From: Pseudorhodoferax sp032153935
GTDB lineage: Bacteria; Pseudomonadota; Gammaproteobacteria; Burkholderiales; Burkholderiaceae_C
Direction of reading: 5' to 3'
Length of the DNA: 64,000 nt
Assembly (NCBI RefSeq): GCF_964253035.1
Contig: NZ_CAXUQL020000001.1
Coordinates: 5,022,001-5,086,000, forward strand
The position numbers and the translations under genes were made by a program. Shown here in pieces: positions 8,608 through 17,346 of this stretch (position 1 is its first letter; every line of letters starts with the position of its first letter). Under the pieces are notes generated by a model, which made no database searches, was not told where the DNA came from, and worked only from the letters and a program-made list of their open reading frames with translations.

Positions 8608-9215
8608 GCATCGAGTTTCTGCTCACGTCCCTTGTCATCATCGCGTCGCCTGGGACTGGCGCTCTCGTGACACTGGCCGCGGGCCTCGCGCGCGGTGCAC
8701 GGGCGTCGGTCGTCGCCGCCGTGGGTTGCACGCTGGGGATCCTGCCCCACATGCTCGCAGCGATCACCGGTCTGGCTGCGCTCCTGCATGCCAGCCCCAT
8801 GGCCTTCGAAGCGATCAAGTATGCCGGTGTGGCCTATCTGCTCTACATGGCCTGGATGACGCTGAGGGCAGATGGGCCTTTGCAGATCGCGTCCGACGGT
8901 CTCGCCGATTCAGATGGGAAAGTCATCCAGCAGGCGGTCCTCGCGAACCTGCTCAATCCCAAGCTGTCGATCTTCTTCCTTGCCTTCCTGCCGCAGTTCA
9001 TCGGCCCCGGCGAAGCGCGGCCCACACGTACCATGCTGGAGCTGTCGCTCGCTTTCATGGCCATGACGTTCGTTGTCTTCGCCGCCTACGGAGTCATCGC
9101 TGCCAGTTTGCGCGACCGTGTTCTTTCGCGTCCGGGTGTCCTCCACTGGATGCGGCGGGCTTTCGCGGTGACTTTCGTCGCACTGGCGGCCCGGCTGGCC
9201 CTGGTGCGCCTGTAG
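8604..9215 (+). CDS. LysE/RhtB-family amino-acid exporter
   Basis: A 203-residue inner-membrane protein with about five or six hydrophobic segments and the LysE N-terminal pattern: IIASPGTGALVTLAAGLARGARASVVAAVGCTLGILPH, shown here only to name the motif region at residues 12-50. A NLLNPKLSIFFLAFLPQF stretch near residue 115 is also diagnostic. The family exports basic or neutral amino acids, homoserine or related metabolites. It is translationally coupled to the B3/4 gene and lies downstream of the AraC regulator. The three probably handle one amino-acid-like compound, but which one cannot be read from sequence. Confidence 0.92.
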   Translation: MSIEFLLTSLVIIASPGTGALVTLAAGLARGARASVVAAVGCTLGILPHMLAAITGLAALLHASPMAFEAIKYAGVAYLLYMAWMTLRADGPLQIASDGLADSDGKVIQQAVLANLLNPKLSIFFLAFLPQFIGPGEARPTRTMLELSLAFMAMTFVVFAAYGVIAASLRDRVLSRPGVLHWMRRAFAVTFVALAARLALVRL

Positions 9216-9360
9216 CGTCTGCGCCTCCTGTGGCGTGGCAAGGGGCAGCAGCCGTTTCACACCACCTTGCCGAAGTCGCTCACCGAGCCCTTGCGAGCAC
9301 AGCCCTACGCCATGAGGCAGCCGGCGCAAACGGGCTTTGGGGCTTCTCGAACCGGCACCC

Positions 9361-11415
9361 TCAAGGCGCCTGGTGCAGCACCAGCGGCAACACGGCCGGT
9401 GCCCCCGCCTCGCGCAGCAGCGCGGCGGCCACGGTCATGGCCCAGCCGCTGCGGTAGCGGTCCGCGAGCAGCAGCAGCGGCCCGCGCGGCACCTCCACCC
9501 CGGTCTGCAGCAGCACCGCCCGATGCAGCGCCGCCACCTTGGCGGCCGAGGCGAGGTCGGCATCGGGCAGCGGCCCCGCGAGATGCAGCGCATCGACCAG
9601 CGGCAAGCGACCCTGGCGCGCCACATGCTCGGCCACGGACTGCAGCAGCAGCGGGTGCGTGGCCGAGGGCATGGGCACGACGGCCACGGGACGTGCGCCC
9701 CAGCTGGCCCGCCAACGGCCGAGCACGGCCACCACGCCGTCCAGCAGCGCCTGCGGCGCTGGCGCATCGGGCGCGGCGAACAGCGGCAGCAGCACATCGG
9801 CCCAGCCCGCGTCGTCGGCGAAGGCCAGCGCGCGGCCCTCGCTGCAGGCCGCGATGCGGCCCTTGCGCGCGCCGCCCGTGGGCCAGAGCTTGCGCGGCGC
9901 GATGACCACGTCCTGCCCGCGTGCGTAGACCCGCGCCGCCTCCACGCGCGCCAAGCCGGGCTGCGCGCCTGGTGCGGGCAGACGGCCTGTGCACACGCTG
10001 CAGCGGCCGCAGTCGCTGGGCGCGGGGTCGTCCAGCGCCTCCTGCAGGAAGCGCATCAGGCAGCCCTGGCCCGCGGCGAAGGCGCGCATCAGGCCTGCCT
10101 CGCGTTCGCGCACCGCACCCAGCGCCTGCCAGCGCGCGGCGTCGAAGGTCCAGGGCTTGCCGCTCACGGCCCAGGCCGAGCCTTCGCGTTGCACCACCTC
10201 CTCCACCGCCAGGATCTTGAGCAGGCCTTCCAGCCGGCCACGCCGGATGCCGGTGCTGTTCTCCAGCGCCACCAGGCCCTGCGCGCCGGTGGCCAGCGCG
10301 CCCAGGATCTGGCCGACGCGGCGCTCGTCGGGCACGCCTGCCGTCGCGAAATAGGCCCAGATGCGCGCATCGGTCTCGGCAGGCAGCAGCACGGCCAGGG
10401 CGTCGTCGAGCGCGCGGCCGGCGCGGCCGACCTGCTGGTAGTAGGCCACGGGCGACGAGGGCGAGCCGACGTGGATGCAGAAGGCCAGGTCGGGCTTGTC
10501 GTAGCCCATGCCCAGCGCGGAGGTGGCGACCACGGCCTTGAGCGCATTGCGGCGCAGCGCGTCCTCGATGCGCTGGCGCGCGTCCGGCTCCAGGCCACCG
10601 TGGTAGGCCGCCACGTCGAAGCCGCAGGACCGCAGGAAGCCGGCGATGCGCTCGGTGTCGGCCACCGTCAGCGCGTAGACGATGCCCGAGCCGGCGAAGC
10701 TGTCCAGCGCGTCCGCCACCCAGGCCAGCCGCTCCAGCGGCCCCAGCCCGGGCACCACGGCCAGGCGCAGCGATGAGCGCGCGAGCGAGCCGCGGAACGT
10801 GCGCGTGTCCGGCCCCAGCTGGCGCGCGATGTCCTCGGTCACGCGGTGGTTGGCCGTGGCGGTGGTGGCCAGCACGGGCGTGCCGGCCGCGATGCCCAGC
10901 AGCGTCCTGGACAGGCGCTGGTAGTCGGGGCGGAAGTCGAAGCCCCAGTCGGAGATGCAGTGCGCCTCGTCGATGACGACCAGCCCGGTGGTGGCCAGCA
11001 GCTGGGGCAGGCGCCGCGCGAAGCCGGGGTTGCCCAGGCGCTCGGGCGAAACCAGCAGCACGTCCAGCCGGTTGGCGGCGATGTCGCCGAACACGCCGTC
11101 CCAGTCGTCCAGGTTGGTCGAATTGATGGTGGCTGCGCGCAGGCCTGCACGGGCCGCCGCATCGACCTGGTCGCGCATCAGCGCGAGCAGCGGCGAGACG
11201 ATCAGCGTGGGGCCGCCGCCGGTGGCACGCAGGGCCGAGGTCGCGGCCCAGTACACGGCGGATTTGCCCCAGCCCGTGGCCTGCACGACGAGCACGCGGT
11301 CGCGCTGTTCGACCAGCGCGGCGACGGCGGCCAGCTGGTCTTCCCGCGGGCGGGCCGCCGGGCCCGCCATGGCGGCAAGGACCTGGCGCAGATGGGCGTC
11401 GGCAAGGGCCGGCAT
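9361..11415 (-). CDS. RecQ-like ATP-dependent DNA helicase with C-terminal phosphoribosyltransferase-like domain
   Basis: A 684-residue superfamily 2 helicase. Walker A (QATGWGKS, residues 45-52), the DEAH box (VVIDEAHCISDWGFDFRPDY, about residues 143-162), and the motif VI region (QQVGRAGRALDDALAVLL) are intact. A RecQ-type zinc cluster (C-x16-C-x2-C-x2-C, ending DCGRCSVCTG) follows. No RQC winged helix or HRDC domain is visible. The last ~200 residues instead resemble a phosphoribosyltransferase fold: PVAVVPMPSATHPLL, then LLLLADRYRSGWAMTVAAALLREAG, where the usual acidic pair of the PRPP loop is degenerate. It likely acts in recombinational repair; the role of the tail is unknown. Confidence 0.9.
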   Translation of the reverse strand: MPALADAHLRQVLAAMAGPAARPREDQLAAVAALVEQRDRVLVVQATGWGKSAVYWAATSALRATGGGPTLIVSPLLALMRDQVDAAARAGLRAATINSTNLDDWDGVFGDIAANRLDVLLVSPERLGNPGFARRLPQLLATTGLVVIDEAHCISDWGFDFRPDYQRLSRTLLGIAAGTPVLATTATANHRVTEDIARQLGPDTRTFRGSLARSSLRLAVVPGLGPLERLAWVADALDSFAGSGIVYALTVADTERIAGFLRSCGFDVAAYHGGLEPDARQRIEDALRRNALKAVVATSALGMGYDKPDLAFCIHVGSPSSPVAYYQQVGRAGRALDDALAVLLPAETDARIWAYFATAGVPDERRVGQILGALATGAQGLVALENSTGIRRGRLEGLLKILAVEEVVQREGSAWAVSGKPWTFDAARWQALGAVREREAGLMRAFAAGQGCLMRFLQEALDDPAPSDCGRCSVCTGRLPAPGAQPGLARVEAARVYARGQDVVIAPRKLWPTGGARKGRIAACSEGRALAFADDAGWADVLLPLFAAPDAPAPQALLDGVVAVLGRWRASWGARPVAVVPMPSATHPLLLQSVAEHVARQGRLPLVDALHLAGPLPDADLASAAKVAALHRAVLLQTGVEVPRGPLLLLADRYRSGWAMTVAAALLREAGAPAVLPLVLHQAP

Positions 11416-11460
11416 GGTGCGCCGTGCTGCAAGAGCCCTGTCAGGCCGAAGCCGGGCGGC

Positions 11461-12696
11461 TTACTTGCCGAACAGGCGCAGCAGGTGCTGCCAGGCCCGC
11501 AGCAGGAAGCCCGCGCGCTCGACATCGGCCTGCGCGACCAGCGGCGCCTCGGCCACGGCCTTGCCGCCCGCCGTGGCCACCACCTTGCCGATCACCGTGC
11601 CCTTGGCCACGGGGGCCTCCAGGTCGGGCTTGATCTCCGCCGCCGTCTCCAGCTTCTGGCCCTTGGGCACGGTGACGGTCCAGGGCGCGCCCAGCACGGC
11701 GGGCACCGTGTCGGCCTTGCCGAAACTGACCTTGGCCAGCGCCACCTGCGCATCCGGCTGGATGGGCGTGGCCTTCTCGAAGCGGCCGAAGCCCCAGCTC
11801 AGCAGCGCACGCGTCTGGTCGGCGCGCGCCTGCATGCTGTTGGCGTTGAGGATCACGGTGATCAGGCGCATGTTGTTGCGCTTGGACGAGGTGACGAGGC
11901 AGTACCCTGCTTCCTGGGTATGGCCGGTCTTCAGGCCGTCGACCGTGGGATCGGTGTAGAGCAAGGCGTTGCGGTTGCCCTGCTTGATCTTGTTGTAGGT
12001 GAACTCGCGCTCGGCGTAGATCGGATAGAAGTCGGCGCTGTCGTGGATGATGGCGCGCGCCAGGATCGCGAGGTCGCGCGCGGAGGCCTTGTGCGCAGGG
12101 TCCGGCAGGCCCGTGGCGTTGACGAAGTTCGTCTGCGTCATGCCCAGGCGCTTGGCCTCGGTGTTCATGAGCTTGGCGAAGTTGTCCTCGGTACCGGCGA
12201 TGTGCTCGGCGATCGCCTTGGACGCGTCGTTGCCCGACTGCACGATGATGCCGCGCAGGATGTCGATCACCGTGGCCTGGCTGTTGAGCGGCAGGTACAT
12301 GCAGGACTCAGTGCCCGAACCACGGCACCAGGCGTTCTCGCTGACCGAGACGAGATCGTCCTGCTTGAGCTTGCCGGTCCGGATGGACTGCTCGACCAGG
12401 AAGCTGGTCATCATCTTGGTCAGCGAGGCCGGCGGCAGCGCCTCGTCAGGGTTCTCGGACGCCAACACCTGGCCGGAGTCGTAGTCCATCACCAGCCAGG
12501 CCTTGGCCGCGAGCACCGGCGGGCCTCCGGGTTCGGTGGGCTGGCCCACGGACGACGCCGCGGCGGCCTTCTTCTGCGCTGCGGCCTTGGCCTTGGTGGC
12601 CTGGTGCTGCGCCGCAAAGGACGCGGTGGATGGGACGAAGCCGCCGGCGGCGATGGCGAGGACGGCGGAGAGGACCAGGGAACGGTTGGCTTGCAC
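11461..12696 (-). CDS. dacA: D-alanyl-D-alanine carboxypeptidase, PBP5/6 type
   Basis: A 411-residue penicillin-binding protein that trims the terminal D-Ala from peptidoglycan stem peptides in the periplasm. It shows the three active-site motifs: SxxK (PASLTKMM), SxN (SGND) and KTG (LKTGHTQEAGYC), followed by the PBP5-type C-terminal beta domain and an amphipathic end (LLRAWQHLLRLFGK) that would anchor it to the membrane. The GTG at 12696 starts a clear signal peptide (ANRSLVLSAVLAIAAGG...). The longer frame begins inside guaA and adds a proline-rich stretch that does not look like a signal. It lies just downstream of guaA. Confidence 0.93.
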   Translation of the reverse strand: MQANRSLVLSAVLAIAAGGFVPSTASFAAQHQATKAKAAAQKKAAAASSVGQPTEPGGPPVLAAKAWLVMDYDSGQVLASENPDEALPPASLTKMMTSFLVEQSIRTGKLKQDDLVSVSENAWCRGSGTESCMYLPLNSQATVIDILRGIIVQSGNDASKAIAEHIAGTEDNFAKLMNTEAKRLGMTQTNFVNATGLPDPAHKASARDLAILARAIIHDSADFYPIYAEREFTYNKIKQGNRNALLYTDPTVDGLKTGHTQEAGYCLVTSSKRNNMRLITVILNANSMQARADQTRALLSWGFGRFEKATPIQPDAQVALAKVSFGKADTVPAVLGAPWTVTVPKGQKLETAAEIKPDLEAPVAKGTVIGKVVATAGGKAVAEAPLVAQADVERAGFLLRAWQHLLRLFGK

Positions 12697-12758
12697 GATG
12701 CTCAGGGACAGGAAAACGGGTGGAGGTTCGGGTACGAGTTCGGCCGGGCGGCGGGAGT

Positions 12759-14372
12759 TCACTCCCACTCGATGGTCGCGGGCGGCTTGCTGCTCACGTC
12801 GTAGGTCACGCGGTTGATGCCGCGCACCTCGTTGATGATGCGGCTGGACACCTTCTTGAGCAGCGCATAGGGCAGCTCGGCCCAGTCGGCCGTCATGAAG
12901 TCGCTGGTCTGCACGGCGCGCAGCGCGACCACGTAGTCGTAGGTGCGGCCGTCGCCCATCACGCCCACGCTCTTGACCGGCAGGAACACGGTGAAGGCCT
13001 GGCTGGTGAGGTCATACCAGGTCTTGCCGGTGGCCTCGTCGCGGAAGTTGCGCAGCTCCTCGATGAAGATCGCATCGGCGCGGCGCAGCAGGTCGGCGTA
13101 GTCCTTCTTGACCTCGCCCAGGATGCGCACGCCCAGGCCCGGGCCTGGGAACGGATGGCGGTAGACCATCTCGGGCGGCAGGCCCAGCGCCACGCCCAGC
13201 TCGCGCACCTCGTCCTTGAACAGGTCGCGCAGTGGCTCCAGCAGCTTCAGGCCCAGTTGCTCGGGCAGGCCGCCCACGTTGTGGTGGCTCTTGATCGTGA
13301 CGGCCTTCTTGCTCTTGGCGCCGCCGGACTCGATCACGTCGGGGTAGATCGTGCCCTGGGCCAGCCACTTGGCACCCTTGGCGCCAGCGCTGGTCAGCTT
13401 GGCCGCCTCCTGCTTGAACACCGTGACGAACTCGCCGCCGATGATCTTGCGCTTGGCCTCGGGATCGCTGACGCCGGCCAGCTTGCCCAGGAACAGGTCG
13501 CTGGCGTCGACGCGGATCACCTTGGCGTGCAACTGGCCGACGAACATGTCCATGACCATGTCGCCTTCGTTCAGGCGCAGCAGGCCGTGGTCCACGAACA
13601 CGCAGGTCAGCTGGTCGCCGATGGCGCGGTGGATCAAGGCCGCAGCGACGCTGGAATCGACGCCACCGGACAGGCCCAGGATCACCTCCTCGTCGCCGAC
13701 CTGCGCGCGGATCTGCTCCACGGCTTCGGCGATGTGGTCCTTCATGACCCAGTCGGCATTCGCCGCGCAGATGCCGCGCACGAAGCGCTCCAGGATCGCG
13801 TGGCCCTGCTTGGTGTGCGTGACCTCGGGGTGAAATTGCACGGCGTAGAAGCGGCGCGCCTCGTCGGCCATGCCGGCGATCGGGCAGCTGTCCGTGCTGG
13901 CCATGAGCTTGAAGCCGGGTGGCAACTCGGTGACCTTGTCGCCATGGCTCATCCACACGTCCAGCATGCCGTGGCCCTCGGGCGTGGCGAAGTCCTGGAT
14001 GCCTTCGAACAATTTGGTGTGGCCGCGCGCGCGCACCGAGGCGAAACCGAACTCGCGCTTGTGCCCGCCCTCGACCTTGCCGCCCAACTGGTGCGCCATG
14101 GTCTGCATGCCGTAACAGATGCCCAGCACCGGCACACCGAGCTCGAACACGGCCTGCGGCGCCTTGTCGGTGGTGTCCTCGTAGACGCTGGCGTGGCTGC
14201 CCGACAGGATCACGCCCTTCAGATGGCCGTCGGCGGCGTAGGCACGCACCCATTCATCCGTCACGTCGCAGGGATGGACCTCGCTGAGCACGTGGGCCTC
14301 GCGCACGCGCCGGGCGATCAGCTGCGTGACCTGGGAGCCGAAGTCGAGGATGAGGATCTTGTCGTGGTTCAT
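12759..14372 (-). CDS. guaA: GMP synthase (glutamine-hydrolysing)
   Basis: A 537-residue GMP synthase converting XMP, ATP and glutamine to GMP. The N-terminal class I amidotransferase has the nucleophile in GICYGMQ and His/Glu in VQFHPEVTHT. The ATP pyrophosphatase domain has the P-loop LSGGVDSSVAAAL, and the C-terminal dimerisation domain ends in SSKPPATIEWE. The ATG at 14372 gives the usual MNHDKILILDFGSQ start; the open frame continues upstream without family similarity. It follows guaB and kbp on the same strand, separated from kbp by a hairpin, so it may be partly uncoupled from guaB transcription. Confidence 0.98.
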   Translation of the reverse strand: MNHDKILILDFGSQVTQLIARRVREAHVLSEVHPCDVTDEWVRAYAADGHLKGVILSGSHASVYEDTTDKAPQAVFELGVPVLGICYGMQTMAHQLGGKVEGGHKREFGFASVRARGHTKLFEGIQDFATPEGHGMLDVWMSHGDKVTELPPGFKLMASTDSCPIAGMADEARRFYAVQFHPEVTHTKQGHAILERFVRGICAANADWVMKDHIAEAVEQIRAQVGDEEVILGLSGGVDSSVAAALIHRAIGDQLTCVFVDHGLLRLNEGDMVMDMFVGQLHAKVIRVDASDLFLGKLAGVSDPEAKRKIIGGEFVTVFKQEAAKLTSAGAKGAKWLAQGTIYPDVIESGGAKSKKAVTIKSHHNVGGLPEQLGLKLLEPLRDLFKDEVRELGVALGLPPEMVYRHPFPGPGLGVRILGEVKKDYADLLRRADAIFIEELRNFRDEATGKTWYDLTSQAFTVFLPVKSVGVMGDGRTYDYVVALRAVQTSDFMTADWAELPYALLKKVSSRIINEVRGINRVTYDVSSKPPATIEWE

Positions 14373-14389
14373 GGCTTGCGAAAGTGAAA

Positions 14390-14409
14390 CGGGCAGCGTG
14401 TGCTGCCCG
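14390..14409 (-). terminator. Hairpin between kbp and guaA, possible attenuating terminator
   Basis: A perfect 8-bp stem (CGGGCAGC / GCTGCCCG) with a four-base loop. Read on the minus strand, it follows the kbp stop by about 20 bases and is trailed by TTTCACTTTC. The T-run is broken, so termination may be partial. It ends about 18 bases before the guaA start codon and could instead influence guaA translation. Confidence 0.55.
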
Positions 14410-14430
14410 TGCCGTGGAGATGCGGGGAAA

Positions 14431-14928
14431 TCAGGCCTGCGGCGGAATGCGCAGCACCTGACCCGGGTAGATCTTGTCCGGGTGCGACAGCATGGGCTTG
14501 TTGGCCTCGAAGATCTTCGGGTACGCGTTGGCGTTGCCGTAGAACTTCTTGGCGATGGCCGACAGCGTGTCGCCACGCACCACGGTGTGGTACTGGCTCA
14601 GGTCGGCCGGCTCGGTCGAGACGATCTCGTCGTTGACGCCGACCACGCCCTCCACGTTGCCGCAGCACAGGACGATCTTTTCCTTGATCTCCTGCGTGGG
14701 CACGGTGCCGGACACGGTGACGATCTGGGTGGCGCCGTCGAAGGCGATGCTCAAAGCATCGGCCGGCAGATTCTGCGCGCGGATGTAGTCGCCGATGGCC
14801 TTGGAGGCCACCACGTTCGCCGCGGCCAGCTTCTCCTGGCTGCTGGGCTCGGCGGCGGCCGCGGCCACCTCGGGCTTCTTGCCAAACAGTTTCTCGCCGG
14901 CTTCCTTGATGAAAGACATCAGACCCAT
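14431..14928 (-). CDS. kbp: Potassium-binding protein Kbp (BON + LysM, YgaU family)
   Basis: A 165-residue cytoplasmic protein. A BON domain lies at about residues 35-100 (IVTVSGTVPTQEIKEKIV). A LysM domain follows at about residues 112-162 (YHTVVRGDTLSAIAKKFYG ... IYPGQVLRIP). This architecture matches E. coli Kbp/YgaU, reported to bind K+ and change shape. There is no signal peptide, which argues against a cell-wall role despite the LysM. The start is preceded by AGGAG. It sits 34 bases after guaB and before guaA on the same strand. Confidence 0.93.
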   Translation of the reverse strand: MGLMSFIKEAGEKLFGKKPEVAAAAAEPSSQEKLAAANVVASKAIGDYIRAQNLPADALSIAFDGATQIVTVSGTVPTQEIKEKIVLCCGNVEGVVGVNDEIVSTEPADLSQYHTVVRGDTLSAIAKKFYGNANAYPKIFEANKPMLSHPDKIYPGQVLRIPPQA

Positions 14929-14962
14929 GGATCGCTCCTTGTATACGGTTGGGGGACGCGGG

Positions 14963-16432
14963 TCATTCTGCCCGATAGTTCGGCGCTTCCTTGGTGATCT
15001 GCACGTCGTGCACGTGGCTCTCGCGGATGCCGGCCGTGGTGATCTCCACGAACTCGGCCTGGCTACGCATCTCTTCGATGGTGGCGCAGCCGCAGTAGCC
15101 CATGCTGGCGCGCACGCCGCCAGCCATCTGGTAGACGATGGAGATCATCGAACCCTTGTAGGGCACGCGGCCTTCGATGCCCTCTGGCACGAGCTTGTCG
15201 GCGTTGGGGTTGCCGGTGGTCGCTTCCTGGAAGTAGCGGTCTGCGCTGCCCTGCTGCATGGCGCCGATGCTGCCCATGCCGCGGTAGCTCTTGTAGCTGC
15301 GGCCCTGGAACAGGATCACTTCGCCGGGTGCTTCTTCGGTGCCGGCGAACATGCCGCCCATCATCACCGTGTGGGCGCCGGCTGCGATGGCCTTGGCGAT
15401 GTCACCGCTGTAGCGGATGCCCCCGTCGGCGATCAGCGGGACACCGGAGCCTTGCAATGCCGTGGCCACACTGTCCACCGCCATGATCTGCGGCACGCCG
15501 ACACCCGCCACGATGCGCGTGGTACAGATCGAGCCCGGACCGATGCCGACCTTGACCGCGTCGGCGCCGGCTTCCACCAGCGCCAGCGCGGCCGCGCCAG
15601 TGGCGATGTTGCCGCCGACCACGTCGACCTGCGGGTAGTTCTGCTTGACCCAGCGCACACGCTCGATCACGCCCTTGCTGTGGCCGTGGGCGGTGTCGAC
15701 CACGATGGCATCGACACCGGCCTTGACCAGCGCCTCGACCCGCTCCTCGGTGCCCTCGCCCACGCCGACGGCGGCGCCCACGCGCAGGCGGCCCGAGGCA
15801 TCGCGCGCCGCGTTCGGGAAGCTGGTCTGCTTGGTGATGTCCTTGACGGTGATCAGGCCCTTGAGTTCGAAGGCGTCGTTGACGACCAGCAGGCGCTCGA
15901 GCTTGTGCTTGTTGAGCAGCGCCTTCGCGTCGACCAGCGTGGTGCCGTCGGGCACGGTGATCAGCCGCTCGCGCGGCGTCATGATGTCGCGGACCTTGAC
16001 GTCGTAGCGGGTCTCGAAGCGCAGGTCGCGGCCGGTCACGATGCCGATGACCTTGCCGCCCTCCAGCACCGGGAAGCCCGAGATGCCCAGCTCATCGGAC
16101 AGCTGCATCACCTGCAGCACCGTATGGTCCGCGGTGATCACCACCGGATCGCGCAGCACGCCGGACTCGTAGCGCTTGACGCGCGCCACTTCGGCGGCCT
16201 GCTGCTGCGCCGTGAGGTTCTTGTGCACGATGCCCATGCCGCCCTCTTGCGCGATGGCGATCGCCAGGCGCGCCTCGGTCACGGTGTCCATGGCAGCGGA
16301 CACCAGCGGCAGGTTCAACTTGATGTTGCGGGAGAAGAGCGTCGCGAGGGACGTGTCCTTGGGCAGGACTTGGGAGAACGCCGGCACCAGCAACACATCG
16401 TCGAAGGTGAGCGCTTTTCCGAGGAGGCGCAT
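14963..16432 (-). CDS. guaB: Inosine-5'-monophosphate dehydrogenase
   Basis: A 489-residue IMPDH oxidising IMP to XMP, the committed step to guanine nucleotides. The catalytic loop GPGSICTTRIVAGVG holds the active Cys, followed by ADGGIRYSGDIAKAI and the IMP-binding GSIGAMQQGS. Two CBS domains are inserted at about residues 90-210 (DPVVITADHTVLQV...; MTPRERLITVPDGTTL). The N-terminus MRLLGKALTFDDVLLVPAFS fixes the ATG at 16432; the frame upstream is noncoding in this strand and overlaps a divergent gene. It leads the guaB-kbp-guaA run. Confidence 0.98.
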   Translation of the reverse strand: MRLLGKALTFDDVLLVPAFSQVLPKDTSLATLFSRNIKLNLPLVSAAMDTVTEARLAIAIAQEGGMGIVHKNLTAQQQAAEVARVKRYESGVLRDPVVITADHTVLQVMQLSDELGISGFPVLEGGKVIGIVTGRDLRFETRYDVKVRDIMTPRERLITVPDGTTLVDAKALLNKHKLERLLVVNDAFELKGLITVKDITKQTSFPNAARDASGRLRVGAAVGVGEGTEERVEALVKAGVDAIVVDTAHGHSKGVIERVRWVKQNYPQVDVVGGNIATGAAALALVEAGADAVKVGIGPGSICTTRIVAGVGVPQIMAVDSVATALQGSGVPLIADGGIRYSGDIAKAIAAGAHTVMMGGMFAGTEEAPGEVILFQGRSYKSYRGMGSIGAMQQGSADRYFQEATTGNPNADKLVPEGIEGRVPYKGSMISIVYQMAGGVRASMGYCGCATIEEMRSQAEFVEITTAGIRESHVHDVQITKEAPNYRAE

Positions 16433-16501
16433 GAGAAAGCTCCAAAAAAAAGATTGTACCCGCGTGAGATTTGCGCGGAAGCAGACCGCTACACTGCCCC
16501 G

Positions 16502-17011
16502 ATGCGCACTGCGGTTGCTCTGTTGCTTGCCCTTGGAACGGCCCTGTCCATGCCGGCCGCGGCCCAATGGATGTGGCGCGATGCCAATGGCAAGCCGGTG
16601 TTCAGCGACCGGCCGCCGCCGGCCGACATTCCCGACAGGAACATCGTGCAGCGGCCCAGCGGCACGCAGCGCGCTGCGGCGCCCGCTCCGGCGGCGGCCT
16701 CGGCACCTGCCGCCGCCCTGCCCGCCCCCCCCAGCGGCCAGGACAAGGAACTTGAGCAGCGCCGCCAGCAGGCCGAGGCCGCCGAAGCCGCCAAACAGAA
16801 GGCCGCGCAGGAGGTGCAGGCCAAGGCCCGCGCCGAAAACTGCGCGCGCGCGCGGCAGAACAAGGCCAGCCTGGATTCGGGCATCCGCATCACGCGCACC
16901 AACGCCCAGGGCGAACGCGAATTCCTCGACGATGCCCAGCGCGCCGCCGAGACGCGCCGCACGCAGGACATCATCGCGCGCGACTGCGCGCCGAACGCCC
17001 AGCTTCAGTAA
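16502..17011 (+). CDS. DUF4124-domain periplasmic protein
   Basis: A 169-residue exported protein of unknown function. A signal peptide (MRTAVALLLALGTALSMPAAAQ) is followed by a short DUF4124 domain (QWMWRDANGKPVFSDRPPPADIP). The next ~60 residues are Ala/Pro-rich and then Gln/Glu/Ala-rich, probably a linker and a helix. The last ~50 residues contain RARQNKASLDSGIRI and end with a conserved-looking Cys. It is divergent from guaB with only 69 bases between the two starts. Its end overlaps rnfH by seven bases, tail to tail. Confidence 0.85.
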   Translation: MRTAVALLLALGTALSMPAAAQWMWRDANGKPVFSDRPPPADIPDRNIVQRPSGTQRAAAPAPAAASAPAAALPAPPSGQDKELEQRRQQAEAAEAAKQKAAQEVQAKARAENCARARQNKASLDSGIRITRTNAQGEREFLDDAQRAAETRRTQDIIARDCAPNAQLQ

Positions 17012-17346
17012 CCCGCCTTGGCACCTGGCCGGCGCTTGGCAAACAGGCCCGTCGCGCGCGCACCCTGCTGCGCGAAACGCTCGCGCCGTGCCACCTTGGG
17101 ATCCACCAGCAAAGGCCGGTAGCACTCGACACGGTCGCCATCGCGCAGACGCTGCGCCGCCGTGGCCTTGCGCCCCCAGATGCCGGTGGGCATCTCGGCC
17201 AGCACCAGACCTGCGAAGGCCTGCTGCGCCTGGGCCGCCCGCAAGGCGTCGGCCAGGCAGGCGCCGGACGGCAACTGCACACGGGTCTCGAGCACCTGCC
17301 GCGGCCCGGCGGCCGCCACCACCTCGACGGTGATGGATGCCGTCAT
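17005..17346 (-). CDS. rnfH: RnfH-family ubiquitin-like protein
   Basis: A 113-residue RnfH family (COG2914) protein with a beta-grasp, ubiquitin-like fold. Visible features are a VEVVAAAGPRQVLETRVQLPSGACLADAL start, GIWGRKA, and DGDRVECYRPLLVDPKVARRERFA, the family's most conserved stretch. The C-terminal RRPGAKAGY tail is basic. It starts within the ratA stop (ATGA overlap), the arrangement seen widely in beta- and gammaproteobacteria. Its biochemical role is not established; no rnf electron-transport genes are near. Confidence 0.92.
   Translation of the reverse strand: MTASITVEVVAAAGPRQVLETRVQLPSGACLADALRAAQAQQAFAGLVLAEMPTGIWGRKATAAQRLRDGDRVECYRPLLVDPKVARRERFAQQGARATGLFAKRRPGAKAGY

Noticed and set aside
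10846..12804. Long plus-strand frame across recQ and dacA
   Set aside because: It is the shadow of two well-supported minus-strand genes.
16433..16501. Purine riboswitch before guaB
   Set aside because: The divergent gap is only 69 bases, contains an A-run and shows no aptamer-like paired structure.
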